Positions 26,198-34,273 of a DNA stretch of 64,000 bases are shown here, one piece after another. The position numbers were made by a program, and so were the translations under genes. The stretch is from Pontibacter cellulosilyticus (lineage in GTDB: Bacteria > Bacteroidota > Bacteroidia > Cytophagales > Hymenobacteraceae): assembly GCF_014306105.1 (NCBI RefSeq), contig NZ_JACRVF010000002.1, forward strand, positions 186,001-250,000, written 5' to 3'. How positions within the stretch are numbered: position 1 is the stretch's first letter; every line of letters begins with the position of its first letter. The notes beneath the pieces are model-generated. The model made no database searches. It was not told the origin of the DNA and saw only the letters and a program-made list of their open reading frames with translations.

Positions 26198-26211
26198 CCC
26201 TCCCTGGAGGG
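26198..26211. repeat. Short GC-rich inverted repeat
   Basis: CCCTCC-CT-GGAGGG in an otherwise AT-rich spacer after the DUF6624 gene. It could be a small REP-like element or a transcript 3' structure; only one copy was noticed in the window. Confidence 0.3.
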
Positions 26212-26272
26212 GGTAGGTTAACGCAGTTGCAGGAAATGCAGCGCGTAGCTTTACAGTCAAGCGCAGTTTTCC

Positions 26273-26305
26273 TTAAGAAGGGCTACAGCAATAGTAGCCC
26301 TTTTT
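26273..26305 (+). terminator. Intrinsic terminator overlapping the stop of the radical SAM gene
   Basis: AAGGGCTAC-agcaata-GTAGCCCTT followed by T residues on the plus strand. It can end the DUF6624 transcript and contains the last codons of the convergent minus-strand gene. Confidence 0.75.
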
Positions 26306-28487
26306 CGCGTAGTTCAAACCAGGTCGGTGACGCCATAAACTCATCAAACGTAAGGTGCGCCTCCGACGGAAAACTCTCCTGTAGTTGTGAAAGTGTTAAG
26401 GCTTCATTGCTCTCCGGTACAATCCTCTGTATTACATCAAATAGCCACTGACCTATACTTGCAGTTGTTTTTAGCTCAAAGTCCTCGCCTTTTTCATAAA
26501 ATGTGAGCACGCAACGTTCAATAGTCTGGCCCTTCTTGGCGTACATAGTAAAATCAATCTCAGGGGTATTACCTAACCAAAGAACGCGCGCGCTAGGGCG
26601 AGTGCTGTCGGGACGGTGTGGCTGAGCAATGGCTGTACCGATCAGGTTAGGCTTAACGGTAGTGCGTGGCGTTTTAAAATCGAACCAGAACGAAAGCGGC
26701 TCATCCAGTGCAACACCATGCATGTAGTTGTAAATAGCCTTAGCCAAACCCTCTCCAAATAAAGCATGGTCGGTGCCAGTTGGGTCGTCGTGCCACAGGT
26801 CGTTGTTGGCAAAGTCGCCTTCCTCAGGGCCTACCTTTACCACTTTATACTTCTCCGGGTTCTTGCCTACAGGGCTGTGTGCCGTCATGCTAAAGCGGTG
26901 CCAGTAACCGGACTGTATCACGTTATTCTCGAACAACTGCCGCACTACCTCCAAAGAGTCTATTGTTTCCTGGGTAGTCTGCGTTGGGAAGCCATACATG
27001 AGGTAAGCGTGCACCATGATGCCAGCTTGAGTAAAGCTGTCGGTAACGCGGGCCACTTGGCCTATACTTACACCTTTTTCCATCAGGGCCAGTAGCCTGT
27101 CCGAAGCCACTTCCAATCCACCCGATACGGCAATACAGCCGGATGCTGCCAGCAGGCGGCACAGGTCCGGCGTAAATGTCTTCTCGAAACGGATATTTCC
27201 CCACCAGCTGATCTTCACACCTCGTCGGATAAGCTCTAGGGCCATGTCGCGGAGTGGGGCAGGAGGGGCAGCTTCATCAACAAAATGGAATCCTGTCTGC
27301 CCGGTCTGGGCTATGATCTGCTCAATGCGGTCTACCAGCAAGGTAGCTGGTGCCACATCGTAGCGGTTTATATAATCTAAGGTGATGTCGCAGAAGGAGC
27401 AGCGTTTCCAGTAGCAGCCGTGGGCAATGGTAAGCTTGTTCCAGCGGCCGTCGCTCCAGAGGCGGTGCATCGGGTTTACTACATCTATCACCGAAAGATA
27501 ATCTTTCAAAGGCAAGTCGCTGTAATCAGGCGTACCCACTTCGGTGTGCGCAATATCGGGGTCGGTGCAGCCATTCATGTATTTTACCTCTCCGTCCTGA
27601 AGTATAAAAGCACGTTGCAGTTGATCTGCCTCACGTTTGCCCTGCAGGTGCTCGAGCAGTTTCAGCCACGGGCCTTCGCCGTCGTCCAGCGTCACAAAGT
27701 CAATGTATTTGAACAGGCGTGGCTCACGCAGGCTGCGCAGTTCGGTGTTCGGGTAGCCGCCACCCATAGCCGTTTTTATACCCGGGTGCTTCTGCTTGAT
27801 GTGTTGAGCAATTCTTAATCCGCCGTACAAATTACCCGGAAACGGAATGGAGAAACCAACTATTCCTGGCTGTGCCTTTTGCAGGTGCTCATCTAGCAGT
27901 TCCAGTAGCATCTGGTCTATCAGGCTTGGCTCTTGCTGCAGTGCCTCCTCCATAGGGGTAAAAGATGTAGCCGATAGTGCCAGCTTTTCAGCGTAACGGC
28001 TAAAGGCAAAGTATGGCGATATGGTTTCTTTTATCAGGTCACCGAGGTCTTCCAAGTATAAAGTAGCTAGGTAACGTGCCCTGTCGGTGATGCCCATACT
28101 TCCGAAGGCCCAGTCAATGTCCTCTACCTGATCAAAGCGGGAAGCCTCAGGCAGAAAGCGGCTAAAGCTGATCTGCTGTGCCAGTGTCAGGTCCTTGTTC
28201 TGCAGGAATCTGATAACCGGCTCGATGGTATGCAGGTACTCCCGCTTCAGGCGAAGTATGCGTAGGCTGTTATCCGATAACTCATAGTCACCGTCCTCAA
28301 TCTTCTTAAAAATACGTGTTAAGCCATCTCTGGAGAACATCTTCAGCACCAGCTCTATACCTAAGTCCGCCTGATGCACCGTATAGCCTCTGCCGGTCAG
28401 GAAGCCTTTTAAATAGGCTGTGGCAGGGTAAGGGGTATTAAGCTGGGTAAGCGGAGGGGTTATTAAGAGAATGTTTGGCTGCTCCAA
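26283..28487 (-). CDS. Radical SAM protein with B12-binding-like N-terminal domain
   Basis: A 734-residue protein. Residues 1-280 hold a cobalamin-binding-like fold (PNILLITPPLTQLNTPYPAT, later GFSIPFPGNLYGGL and AMGGGYPNTEL). The radical SAM core starts near 370 with HGCYWKRCSFCDITLDYINR, a Cys-x4-Cys-x2-Cys cluster motif, and continues with GLEVASDRLLALMEKGVS and HAYLMYGFPTQTTQETIDSL. A C-terminal domain of about 200 residues follows. The position where B12 proteins usually have Asp-x-His-x2-Gly reads ADLGIELVLK without His, so cobalamin may bind base-off or not at all. No substrate gene is adjacent; function unknown. Confidence 0.88.
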   Translation of the reverse strand: MEQPNILLITPPLTQLNTPYPATAYLKGFLTGRGYTVHQADLGIELVLKMFSRDGLTRIFKKIEDGDYELSDNSLRILRLKREYLHTIEPVIRFLQNKDLTLAQQISFSRFLPEASRFDQVEDIDWAFGSMGITDRARYLATLYLEDLGDLIKETISPYFAFSRYAEKLALSATSFTPMEEALQQEPSLIDQMLLELLDEHLQKAQPGIVGFSIPFPGNLYGGLRIAQHIKQKHPGIKTAMGGGYPNTELRSLREPRLFKYIDFVTLDDGEGPWLKLLEHLQGKREADQLQRAFILQDGEVKYMNGCTDPDIAHTEVGTPDYSDLPLKDYLSVIDVVNPMHRLWSDGRWNKLTIAHGCYWKRCSFCDITLDYINRYDVAPATLLVDRIEQIIAQTGQTGFHFVDEAAPPAPLRDMALELIRRGVKISWWGNIRFEKTFTPDLCRLLAASGCIAVSGGLEVASDRLLALMEKGVSIGQVARVTDSFTQAGIMVHAYLMYGFPTQTTQETIDSLEVVRQLFENNVIQSGYWHRFSMTAHSPVGKNPEKYKVVKVGPEEGDFANNDLWHDDPTGTDHALFGEGLAKAIYNYMHGVALDEPLSFWFDFKTPRTTVKPNLIGTAIAQPHRPDSTRPSARVLWLGNTPEIDFTMYAKKGQTIERCVLTFYEKGEDFELKTTASIGQWLFDVIQRIVPESNEALTLSQLQESFPSEAHLTFDEFMASPTWFELREKGLLLL

Positions 28488-28607
28488 AATTGTATGGCTT
28501 TGGTTGTTAGTGCGGCAAAATTAGGCATTCTGCCGATAGGATTTACATTTTGTCTCTCCCGAAACAGTTGCAGGGCAGGAGTGGTTCAGAAGCTGAGTAT
28601 AACAAGA

Positions 28608-28630
28608 AAGCCTGCATCAACAGCAGGCTT
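28608..28630 (-). terminator. Intrinsic terminator after the DUF2798 gene
   Basis: Read on the minus strand, AAGCCTGC and GCAGGCTT flank a 7-base loop and are followed by a T-rich tract, 28 bases after the stop. Confidence 0.75.
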
Positions 28631-28657
28631 CCATATATGGGTTAATATTTACTTGCT

Positions 28658-28882
28658 CTATCTGCCGGCAACCTTATCTACAGCATAGTTAACGCCAGGT
28701 ACAATGGCCAGGGTTGTAAGCGCCACCAGTGTAAAAACAACAATGAACGAACGGAACCAACGGATCAGAAAATCAGAGGCCAGGCCAAATGTATAAAGCT
28801 CCATTGCTGAGGCTAACAAAAGGCTAAGTATGGCGATAATGATCAGTTTGCGCTTTAGCTGGGGCTTAATGTATTTCTTCAT
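28658..28882 (-). CDS. DUF2798-like two-helix membrane protein
   Basis: A 74-residue protein with a basic N-terminus (MKKYIKPQLKRK) and two hydrophobic helices: LIIIAILSLLLASAMELYTF and SFIVVFTLVALTTLAIVPGV, joined by DFLIRWFR and ending in NYAVDKVAGR. The layout and the FLxxWxRSF segment resemble DUF2798 membrane proteins of unknown role. It is followed by a terminator and lies 51 bases after a tiny hydrophilic reading frame on the same strand. Confidence 0.75.
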   Translation of the reverse strand: MKKYIKPQLKRKLIIIAILSLLLASAMELYTFGLASDFLIRWFRSFIVVFTLVALTTLAIVPGVNYAVDKVAGR

Positions 28883-28933
28883 AAAGGGTTAACTAACAGC
28901 GCAAAGTTACATCTTTATACCTTAGCTTATACT

Positions 28934-29101
28934 TTACGAGTGACCTTTTTGCGCATCTTCCTCCTCCTTTGTCTGGTTTGTCTCTGGCTTTGCAGGCTCA
29001 GGCGGAGGGCTAGACTTCTCTCTCTTTACACGCTCTATATCCGAAGAATCGTCTTTGGTGGTTTCCTCTAATGGAGGCCTGTTGTGCTTTTTCTCTTGCA
29101 T
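28934..29101 (-). CDS. Small charged, proline-rich hypothetical protein (55 residues)
   Basis: A 55-codon frame, ATG at 29101 to TAA at 28934, starting MQEKKHNRPPLEETTKDDSS and ending EEEDAQKGHS. It is very hydrophilic, rich in Glu, Lys and Pro, without cysteine or hydrophobic stretches, so disordered. Codon choice and composition resemble the small hydrophilic genes at 34.5-35.3 kb. It lies 51 bases before the DUF2798 gene on the same strand. No function is known. Confidence 0.55.
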   Translation of the reverse strand: MQEKKHNRPPLEETTKDDSSDIERVKREKSSPPPEPAKPETNQTKEEEDAQKGHS

Positions 29102-29249
29102 AGGTTAGTGTTCTATAGTTTATACTGTAAGTACGATAAGCGTTTAAACGAGTAGTGTTTTTAACTCTATACTTATCCTGAACGTACATTTAAAAGCCGC
29201 TGGTTATAAATTACCGCTGGCAAATTGTGCAACTAAAACGAAATCAGTA

Positions 29250-29564
29250 ATGAAAATAAACGATATAAAACCACTTACCTGGGCGGCCGCTTTAGGATTG
29301 TTTGCAATGGTAGGCCTGGGCGCCTGCGATAAGGGTACAGAGCCTGGAGATACAAATACAGAGCGTAGCGAAATTATTGACGAGGGGGAATTGGTAGAAG
29401 AGAACGAGGATCCGATGGCGCCTTATACAGATACCACTGATCTGGAAGACCATTACGACCATGCCGACCATGAAGATCACGACGATAACAAGGCAAAAGC
29501 TATAGGTGACGGAGCTTATGACGGAAAAAAGGACGGCGTGCAGCGGGATGACCTAAACAATTAG
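29250..29564 (+). CDS. Acidic Asp/His-rich small lipoprotein
   Basis: A 104-residue predicted lipoprotein. Signal MKINDIKPLTWAAALGLFAM is followed by VGLGAC with the lipobox Cys at 26. The mature part is extremely acidic (about 30 Asp/Glu) and carries the run DHYDHADHEDHDD near residue 68, in which His alternates with Asp, a plausible metal-binding stretch. The tail IGDGAYDGKKDGVQRDDLNN is also charged. No known domain was recognised. It ends at a strong bidirectional terminator facing the BtuG-like gene. Confidence 0.72.
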   Translation: MKINDIKPLTWAAALGLFAMVGLGACDKGTEPGDTNTERSEIIDEGELVEENEDPMAPYTDTTDLEDHYDHADHEDHDDNKAKAIGDGAYDGKKDGVQRDDLNN

Positions 29565-29575
29565 TAAAGAATACA

Positions 29576-29617
29576 AACAAAAAAGCCTGCATAATTACAT
29601 GCAGGCTTTTTTGTTAT
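29576..29617. terminator. Bidirectional intrinsic terminator
   Basis: AACAAAAAAGCCTGCAT pairs with ATGCAGGCTTTTTTGTT around a short loop, between the convergent Asp/His lipoprotein and BtuG-like genes; A and T tracts serve both directions. Confidence 0.9.
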
Positions 29618-29628
29618 AAAATTCAGGC

Positions 29629-30717
29629 TTAATTAAACACGAAACCGTTTGGTGCAATTCCAGCAGTAAAAGAGCCAGCAGAAGTGCCATCTGGGTTGTA
29701 AATGTACACGGTTCCATCACCGGCAAATCCATTAGCATCGCCACCGTATATCAAACCTGTCTCAGGGTCTACACCTAAACCATAAAAGCTACGGTTTATA
29801 AGAACAGAATTGCTAAGGCTTGAGGCACCAATGTTGTGCGCATAAGTTTTGCCGGCGTAATTGAAGTACAGTTTATCTTTGCCAGAACTGATAGCAAGAT
29901 TACCAGGCTGGCTTTGGTTGCCAGGGAAGGTAAAAGTTGTTTGTACAGCCTGTGTGCTAGGGTTGATCATGTTTAAAGCCCCAGCTGTAGTTTTGGTATA
30001 ATCTACCGTCCAATCGGAATTATAAGCTACTTTACCCCCACTTAGCACCCACACGTTATTGTTTTTATCAAGCACAAGGCCATTTGGCGAGTCAGAAACG
30101 GTAATACTTTGCTCTACCACATCGGTGTTAGTGTTGATTACAGACACGCTGTTGCCGCCGCCGTTTGTCACATAGAGTTTCCCGTTAACTAATAGTAGCT
30201 TCTCAGGCATTACACCTACAGAAATTGTTTTAGTTACGGTTCTGCTAGCTAGGTCGATCACTGAAACACGACCTGCCTGTCCAAAGCTAACCCACTCTGT
30301 TACATAGCCTTTAGTGTTGTTAAGGGCTACAAAATAACGCGGTAGTAGCAGGCCTTCAATTACACCTTCCGATTTGAAAGTATAAGTGTTTACTACTTCA
30401 ATCTTATTGCTATTGTTTGCTACTATATAGGCACGGTCATTTTGGATGGTCATGCTTTGCACCACATCGCCAAGTGGACGGCTATCGTTTTCTTTACTGA
30501 AAATGCCATTTTGTACCTGCTTTGCGGTTTTACTGTAATAAGACACTGATCCGGTTGGGGTGCCATAGTTTCCTTCGTTCACCACAAAAACACCTTCTTC
30601 AGCATAAGCGCCTGATGGAGCATCATTGTTATTATCGTCGCAGCTGGTAAATCCGAAAGCAGCTACTGATAAGGCTATAGCTGAAAAAAAGCTACGGAAT
30701 GTATTCAATCGTTTCAT
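29629..30717 (-). CDS. BtuG-like surface beta-propeller lipoprotein
   Basis: A 362-residue lipoprotein with lipobox FGFTSC (Cys 26), then an Asp/Asn-rich spacer and a YncE-type seven-bladed propeller: GVFVVNEGNYGTPTGSVSYY, IQNDRAYIVANNSNKIEVVN, GRVSVIDLASRTVTKTISVG, GKLYVTNGGGNSVSVINTNT and SDSPNGLVLDKNNNVWVLSG. BtuG of gut Bacteroides is such a propeller that captures vitamin B12 on the surface and hands it to BtuB. Here the gene follows a TonB receptor by 23 bases, and that receptor is headed by a cobalamin riboswitch, so the BtuG-like role is well supported by context. Confidence 0.82.
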   Translation of the reverse strand: MKRLNTFRSFFSAIALSVAAFGFTSCDDNNNDAPSGAYAEEGVFVVNEGNYGTPTGSVSYYSKTAKQVQNGIFSKENDSRPLGDVVQSMTIQNDRAYIVANNSNKIEVVNTYTFKSEGVIEGLLLPRYFVALNNTKGYVTEWVSFGQAGRVSVIDLASRTVTKTISVGVMPEKLLLVNGKLYVTNGGGNSVSVINTNTDVVEQSITVSDSPNGLVLDKNNNVWVLSGGKVAYNSDWTVDYTKTTAGALNMINPSTQAVQTTFTFPGNQSQPGNLAISSGKDKLYFNYAGKTYAHNIGASSLSNSVLINRSFYGLGVDPETGLIYGGDANGFAGDGTVYIYNPDGTSAGSFTAGIAPNGFVFN

Positions 30718-30740
30718 TTTAAGTGATTATAAGATATAAG

Positions 30741-32720
30741 TTAAGGTATGATAAAGCGTAAACTGAATGTGTAGCCGCGCGGAGGCATGGCATGGTACGC
30801 CATGGTTTGGTAGGTGGCATTTGTCACGTTATCGGAACGTAGGGTAAGTACAAGGTTGTGGGTATGCAACTGCAGGCGCTTGCTCAGGGCTAAGTCTAGC
30901 AGCATAAAATCCTTCAGGTAATTTGACTCTGAGTTGTTGGTGTAGCGGATGCCGGTATAGTTTAGATTGCTTAGCACAGACCAGCCTTTATAAGCAGCAA
31001 CAGCGCCAAGTACAGCTTTATGGCGTGGCACGTACATTAACTGATTTCCCTTGTTACCACTGCCTTCGTACACTTTTGCCTGCTCCGATGAAGTGTAAGT
31101 ATAACCTGCTGTTGCGCTTAATTTTGCCTCGCCCAGCGTTATGGTTGCTTTTGTGTTTGCCTCTATGCCCTCTGCAGCTACTCTAAATAAGTTAACAGGC
31201 CGCCAACGTCCGCCAGCATCCGGAGACCATTGAATCCAGTCGTCAATTAGCATGTGATAAGCTGTCAGCTCCGTTTCCAATAATAGGGTATTACCAAGTA
31301 TGAAGAGGTGTCGCAGGCCGCTTTCATAGCTCCAGCCTTGCTCTGGTTTCAGATCTGGGTTGCCGGCACCTACCCAAAAACGGTCATTGAGTGTGGGTGC
31401 CCGGTAACTACCTGCCACATTGCCTTTGAGCGAAAGCTGATTTATGTTATCATTATAAAACTTCCAATCGAAGCCAAGTGCTGGCGTTGGCTTAGGATTA
31501 TAACCTTCGATGATAGCTTGGCGCAGATTTAGGCTCAGTTTAAGGTTTGAGGCTGGGTCGTAACGGAGTAAGGCAAAGGCAGATGCCCTGTTTTCGGACT
31601 GCTCTCCAGCGTAACCGCTGTTAGTTGCTGCGAAGTGCTGCAAATTTATCCCTCCTCGCAAGCTCCAGCGGTTGCCATGTGTATAAGCCTGCTCTGCCTG
31701 CAGTTGATATGTGTTTACATCTGAAATTGAGCTAGCAGTAGTGTTGCTGGTATATTGTAGGTAGTCGTTAAATAAGGCGGCTTTTACCGCTGTTTGTCCA
31801 TATCGGCTATTATGTTCCAACTCAGCCATCAAACGCAGGTTTTTATCCTGCAACTGTGCTTTATTTGCCGCCGAGCCCATAGCAGGCTGTACTTCTCTAT
31901 CTGCAAAAGTATACCACCCGTGCAGGGCAAATTTGGTGGCTGCAGCCAATTGCCAGACCAAGTCCTGTGTGATGCCATACTGCGATACAGCTGCATTTTC
32001 CTGCCGCACCTCTGGTGTTTGATACCTGGTTAGGTCTTTATATTTAAAGTTGTTAGCTGCCTGGCCATAGTATAAGCCTGTGCCAGCCTGTACTTTAGTA
32101 GTGCCATACTTTACATTACTGCTGCCAAAGTAGCGGCCAAAGCTCCCTGTCTCTGTCTGCACATCTGCGCCAAATCCCTCTCCCTTATAGTCTGGGGAGT
32201 TTAACAGCACCGCACCGCCTATGGCTCCACTGCCATAAGTTGCTGCTGCCGGTCCATACTGCACCGCTACATTACCAAAGCCACTAACAGGTAAAGTGGC
32301 AAAATCTGTTTGCCCTAAGGTAGGAGAGGAGATATTGAGGCCGTTCCAGAGTATAGCGGTTTGAGAAGCATTAGTGCCCCGAAATGCCACAGTGGAAATA
32401 CCACTTACACCATAGCTTTTGAGGTACAGCGGAGTACGAGCTTGTAAAGCTTGAGCTAGTGAGCCAGATGCATAAGTATCTAGGTAGCTGCTATCTAATT
32501 GCGCGACACGGCTACCGGCAGCATACACTTCAGCGGGTTTGCCAAATACCTCTACAGTATGCAGCTGGTGCCGTGTAGTGTCCTGCTGTTGCGCCAGTGC
32601 AATAGGCGCTATACTTAGGCAGCAGCCTAATAGCCATACTTTCAGAAATGAGAATCGTGCCAATGCTTTGTTTGCTTTAGTCCCGAAGCATGCCGGCAGG
32701 TATAAGGGCAGAAACAGCAA
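30741..32720 (-). CDS. btuB: TonB-dependent cobalamin receptor BtuB
   Basis: A 659-residue TonB-dependent outer membrane receptor. The plug starts with HTVEVFGKPAEVYAAGSRVA (TonB box region) and contains VAFRGTNASQTAILWNGLNI and YGSGAIGGAVLLNSP; the rest forms a 22-strand barrel with DRFWVGAGNPDLKPEQGW near residue 440. A cobalamin riboswitch precedes it on the same strand and a BtuG-like gene follows, so the substrate is vitamin B12 or a relative. No ATG fits the start: TTG at 32720 gives 659 residues, while TTG at 32663 (LARFSFLKVWLLGCCLSIAP) gives a neater signal peptide and is a good alternative. Confidence 0.9.
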   Translation of the reverse strand: MLFLPLYLPACFGTKANKALARFSFLKVWLLGCCLSIAPIALAQQQDTTRHQLHTVEVFGKPAEVYAAGSRVAQLDSSYLDTYASGSLAQALQARTPLYLKSYGVSGISTVAFRGTNASQTAILWNGLNISSPTLGQTDFATLPVSGFGNVAVQYGPAAATYGSGAIGGAVLLNSPDYKGEGFGADVQTETGSFGRYFGSSNVKYGTTKVQAGTGLYYGQAANNFKYKDLTRYQTPEVRQENAAVSQYGITQDLVWQLAAATKFALHGWYTFADREVQPAMGSAANKAQLQDKNLRLMAELEHNSRYGQTAVKAALFNDYLQYTSNTTASSISDVNTYQLQAEQAYTHGNRWSLRGGINLQHFAATNSGYAGEQSENRASAFALLRYDPASNLKLSLNLRQAIIEGYNPKPTPALGFDWKFYNDNINQLSLKGNVAGSYRAPTLNDRFWVGAGNPDLKPEQGWSYESGLRHLFILGNTLLLETELTAYHMLIDDWIQWSPDAGGRWRPVNLFRVAAEGIEANTKATITLGEAKLSATAGYTYTSSEQAKVYEGSGNKGNQLMYVPRHKAVLGAVAAYKGWSVLSNLNYTGIRYTNNSESNYLKDFMLLDLALSKRLQLHTHNLVLTLRSDNVTNATYQTMAYHAMPPRGYTFSLRFIIP

Positions 32721-32769
32721 ACGCAGAAATAGCGGAGGCCGTGCAGCTTTTTACCCGAAAGCATACGAC

Positions 32770-32965
32770 AAATCTTGTGTCGGACTGGCAGGTCTCCTGG
32801 CTCTCTTCCTTAGTCCGCCTTCCCATGTTGCGGGCAACACAGTGGCATTGGTGAAATGGACTAAGCCTTTTTACGAAGATGACAGTTGCGGGAACAGCGC
32901 AGGACTCACACCTGCTTCCCTTTTAAGGCTATAACAACGGTAATTGCTATAGCCACCAATCTGGT
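32770..32965 (-). ncRNA. Cobalamin (B12) riboswitch
   Basis: On the minus strand the canonical B12 box AGCCAGGAGACCTGCC lies at 32787-32802, and upstream of it GGTGTGAGTCCTGCGC and CTGTTCCCGCAACTGTCATC (about 32875-32920) form the conserved core, with a TTGGTGG element at about 32955. A CGACA/TGTCG hairpin just 3' of the box may be part of the expression platform. The switch leads into the BtuB gene, where bound adenosylcobalamin would lower expression. Ends are approximate. Confidence 0.95.
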
Positions 32966-33090
32966 GCGAAATTACGAATTTATAATTTTGAATTACGAAT
33001 TATAAGAGATGAATCGTGAAGGTATTTAACTTTTGATAAGAAGATCTACGTAAATCCAAACACGAACAACGATAAAAGGAAAACGAGACT

Positions 33091-33690
33091 TTGAAGCTGC
33101 CAAAAGAATTTTATACCCGACCTGATGTGGTGCAGATAGCACGGGAGTTGCTGGGGAAACACGTTTATACTTGCATTGACGGAATTATAACCGGAGGCAT
33201 GGTTGTGGAAACAGAAGCCTATGCCGGTGAGAACGATAAGGCCTGCCATGCCCATCTAAACCGCCGCACCCAGCGCACGCAAATTATGTACAGCGAAGGC
33301 GGTGTGGCTTATGTATACTTGGTATATGGCATTTACCACCTCTTTAATATCATCACAAATAAGCAAGACAAAGCTGATGCGGTATTGATAAGAGCCATAG
33401 AGCCAGAAGTAGGAGTGGAAGAGATGCTGCTAAGGCGGGGATTCGAAAATATAAAACCTAATTTAACTGCTGGGCCGGGTGTAACAAGTATAGCTTTGGG
33501 CATTAGTAAAAAACACTACGGCGAAGATTTAACAGGTAACACTATTTGGCTGGAGGACAAAAACATCGTGCTACCTGAACAAAGTATAGCCACAGGCCCG
33601 CGCATTGGCATAGACTATGCAGGTGAAGATGCCCTGCTGCCCTGGCGCTTTTGGGTAAAGGGAAACCCGTGGGTTAGCCGGAAAAAGTAA
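33091..33690 (+). CDS. 3-methyladenine DNA glycosylase (AAG/MPG family)
   Basis: A 199-residue base-excision-repair glycosylase of the mammalian AAG fold, removing alkylated purines. Visible motifs: LARELLGKHVYT-like start (residues 17-28), GGMVVETEAYAGENDKACHA near 44 with the catalytic Glu, NRRTQRTQIMYSEGGVAYVY near 66, the intercalating region LVYGIYHLFNIITN and the ending GPRIGIDYAGEDALLPWRFW. The start is a TTG at 33091 (protein MKLPKEFYTRPD); no upstream ATG is available in frame. It is convergent with the DHFR-like gene, with only 12 bases between stops. Confidence 0.93.
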   Translation: MKLPKEFYTRPDVVQIARELLGKHVYTCIDGIITGGMVVETEAYAGENDKACHAHLNRRTQRTQIMYSEGGVAYVYLVYGIYHLFNIITNKQDKADAVLIRAIEPEVGVEEMLLRRGFENIKPNLTAGPGVTSIALGISKKHYGEDLTGNTIWLEDKNIVLPEQSIATGPRIGIDYAGEDALLPWRFWVKGNPWVSRKK

Positions 33691-33702
33691 GGTGCGACTA
33701 GA

Positions 33703-34233
33703 CTACTTGTTTTTATAATGCAGTTGCACCAGCGCCGATTTATAGCTTTCAGACCTTACCAGTTGCAATTGCTGCTCCGGCAACCCATCCTGAGATAAGC
33801 GGATGCCATCGCCCAGAAGTATAGGTATAATGGAGATGGTATACTCATCGATAAGATTGTGCTGCCGCAACGCAGAGATAACTTGTGCTCCTCCGTCACA
33901 GAAGATGGTGCCACCTTCTTCTGCTTTTAGCTTTGTAACCAGCTCGGTTAAATCTCCTGAATAGAACCTGATTTTGCCAGCGGGCTCTTGGGGTGTGCGG
34001 GTAATTACATAGCACTCTTTATCACCATACGGATTTTCTACGCCCATACTTAGCACCTTGTCATAAGTGCGCCTGCCAAGTATAATGGTATCTACAGTAG
34101 CGATAAACTTTTGATAACCGTAGTCCTCGCCTTTGGTTTCTACTATCGATAACCACGACAGGTCATCATCTTGCCGGGCAATATAACCGTCAAGGCTAGT
34201 AGCAATGTAAATGACAAGCTTTCTGGAACTCAT
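33703..34233 (-). CDS. Dihydrofolate reductase-like protein (RibD C-terminal family)
   Basis: A 176-residue member of the DHFR/RibD-C superfamily, close to the YwjB/YyaP type. It opens with KLVIYIATSLDGYIARQDDD, continues with TIILGRRTYDKVL and ECYVITRTPQEP, and has the NADPH-binding GGTIFCDGGAQVISAL near 118 and the tail DEYTISIIPILLGDGIRLSQ. Such proteins are probable NADPH reductases of unknown substrate; this is not a true folA, which has a different active-site start. It may share a promoter region with the small genes upstream. Confidence 0.88.
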   Translation of the reverse strand: MSSRKLVIYIATSLDGYIARQDDDLSWLSIVETKGEDYGYQKFIATVDTIILGRRTYDKVLSMGVENPYGDKECYVITRTPQEPAGKIRFYSGDLTELVTKLKAEEGGTIFCDGGAQVISALRQHNLIDEYTISIIPILLGDGIRLSQDGLPEQQLQLVRSESYKSALVQLHYKNK

Positions 34234-34273
34234 AATTTAAATTGGGCTTAGATATACACTCAAACTTGTATAA

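Noticed and set aside
32539-32934. Plus-strand open frame of about 131 codons
   Set aside because: It runs across the start of btuB and the cobalamin riboswitch on the other strand; its C-terminal part is simply the reverse complement of the conserved riboswitch core.
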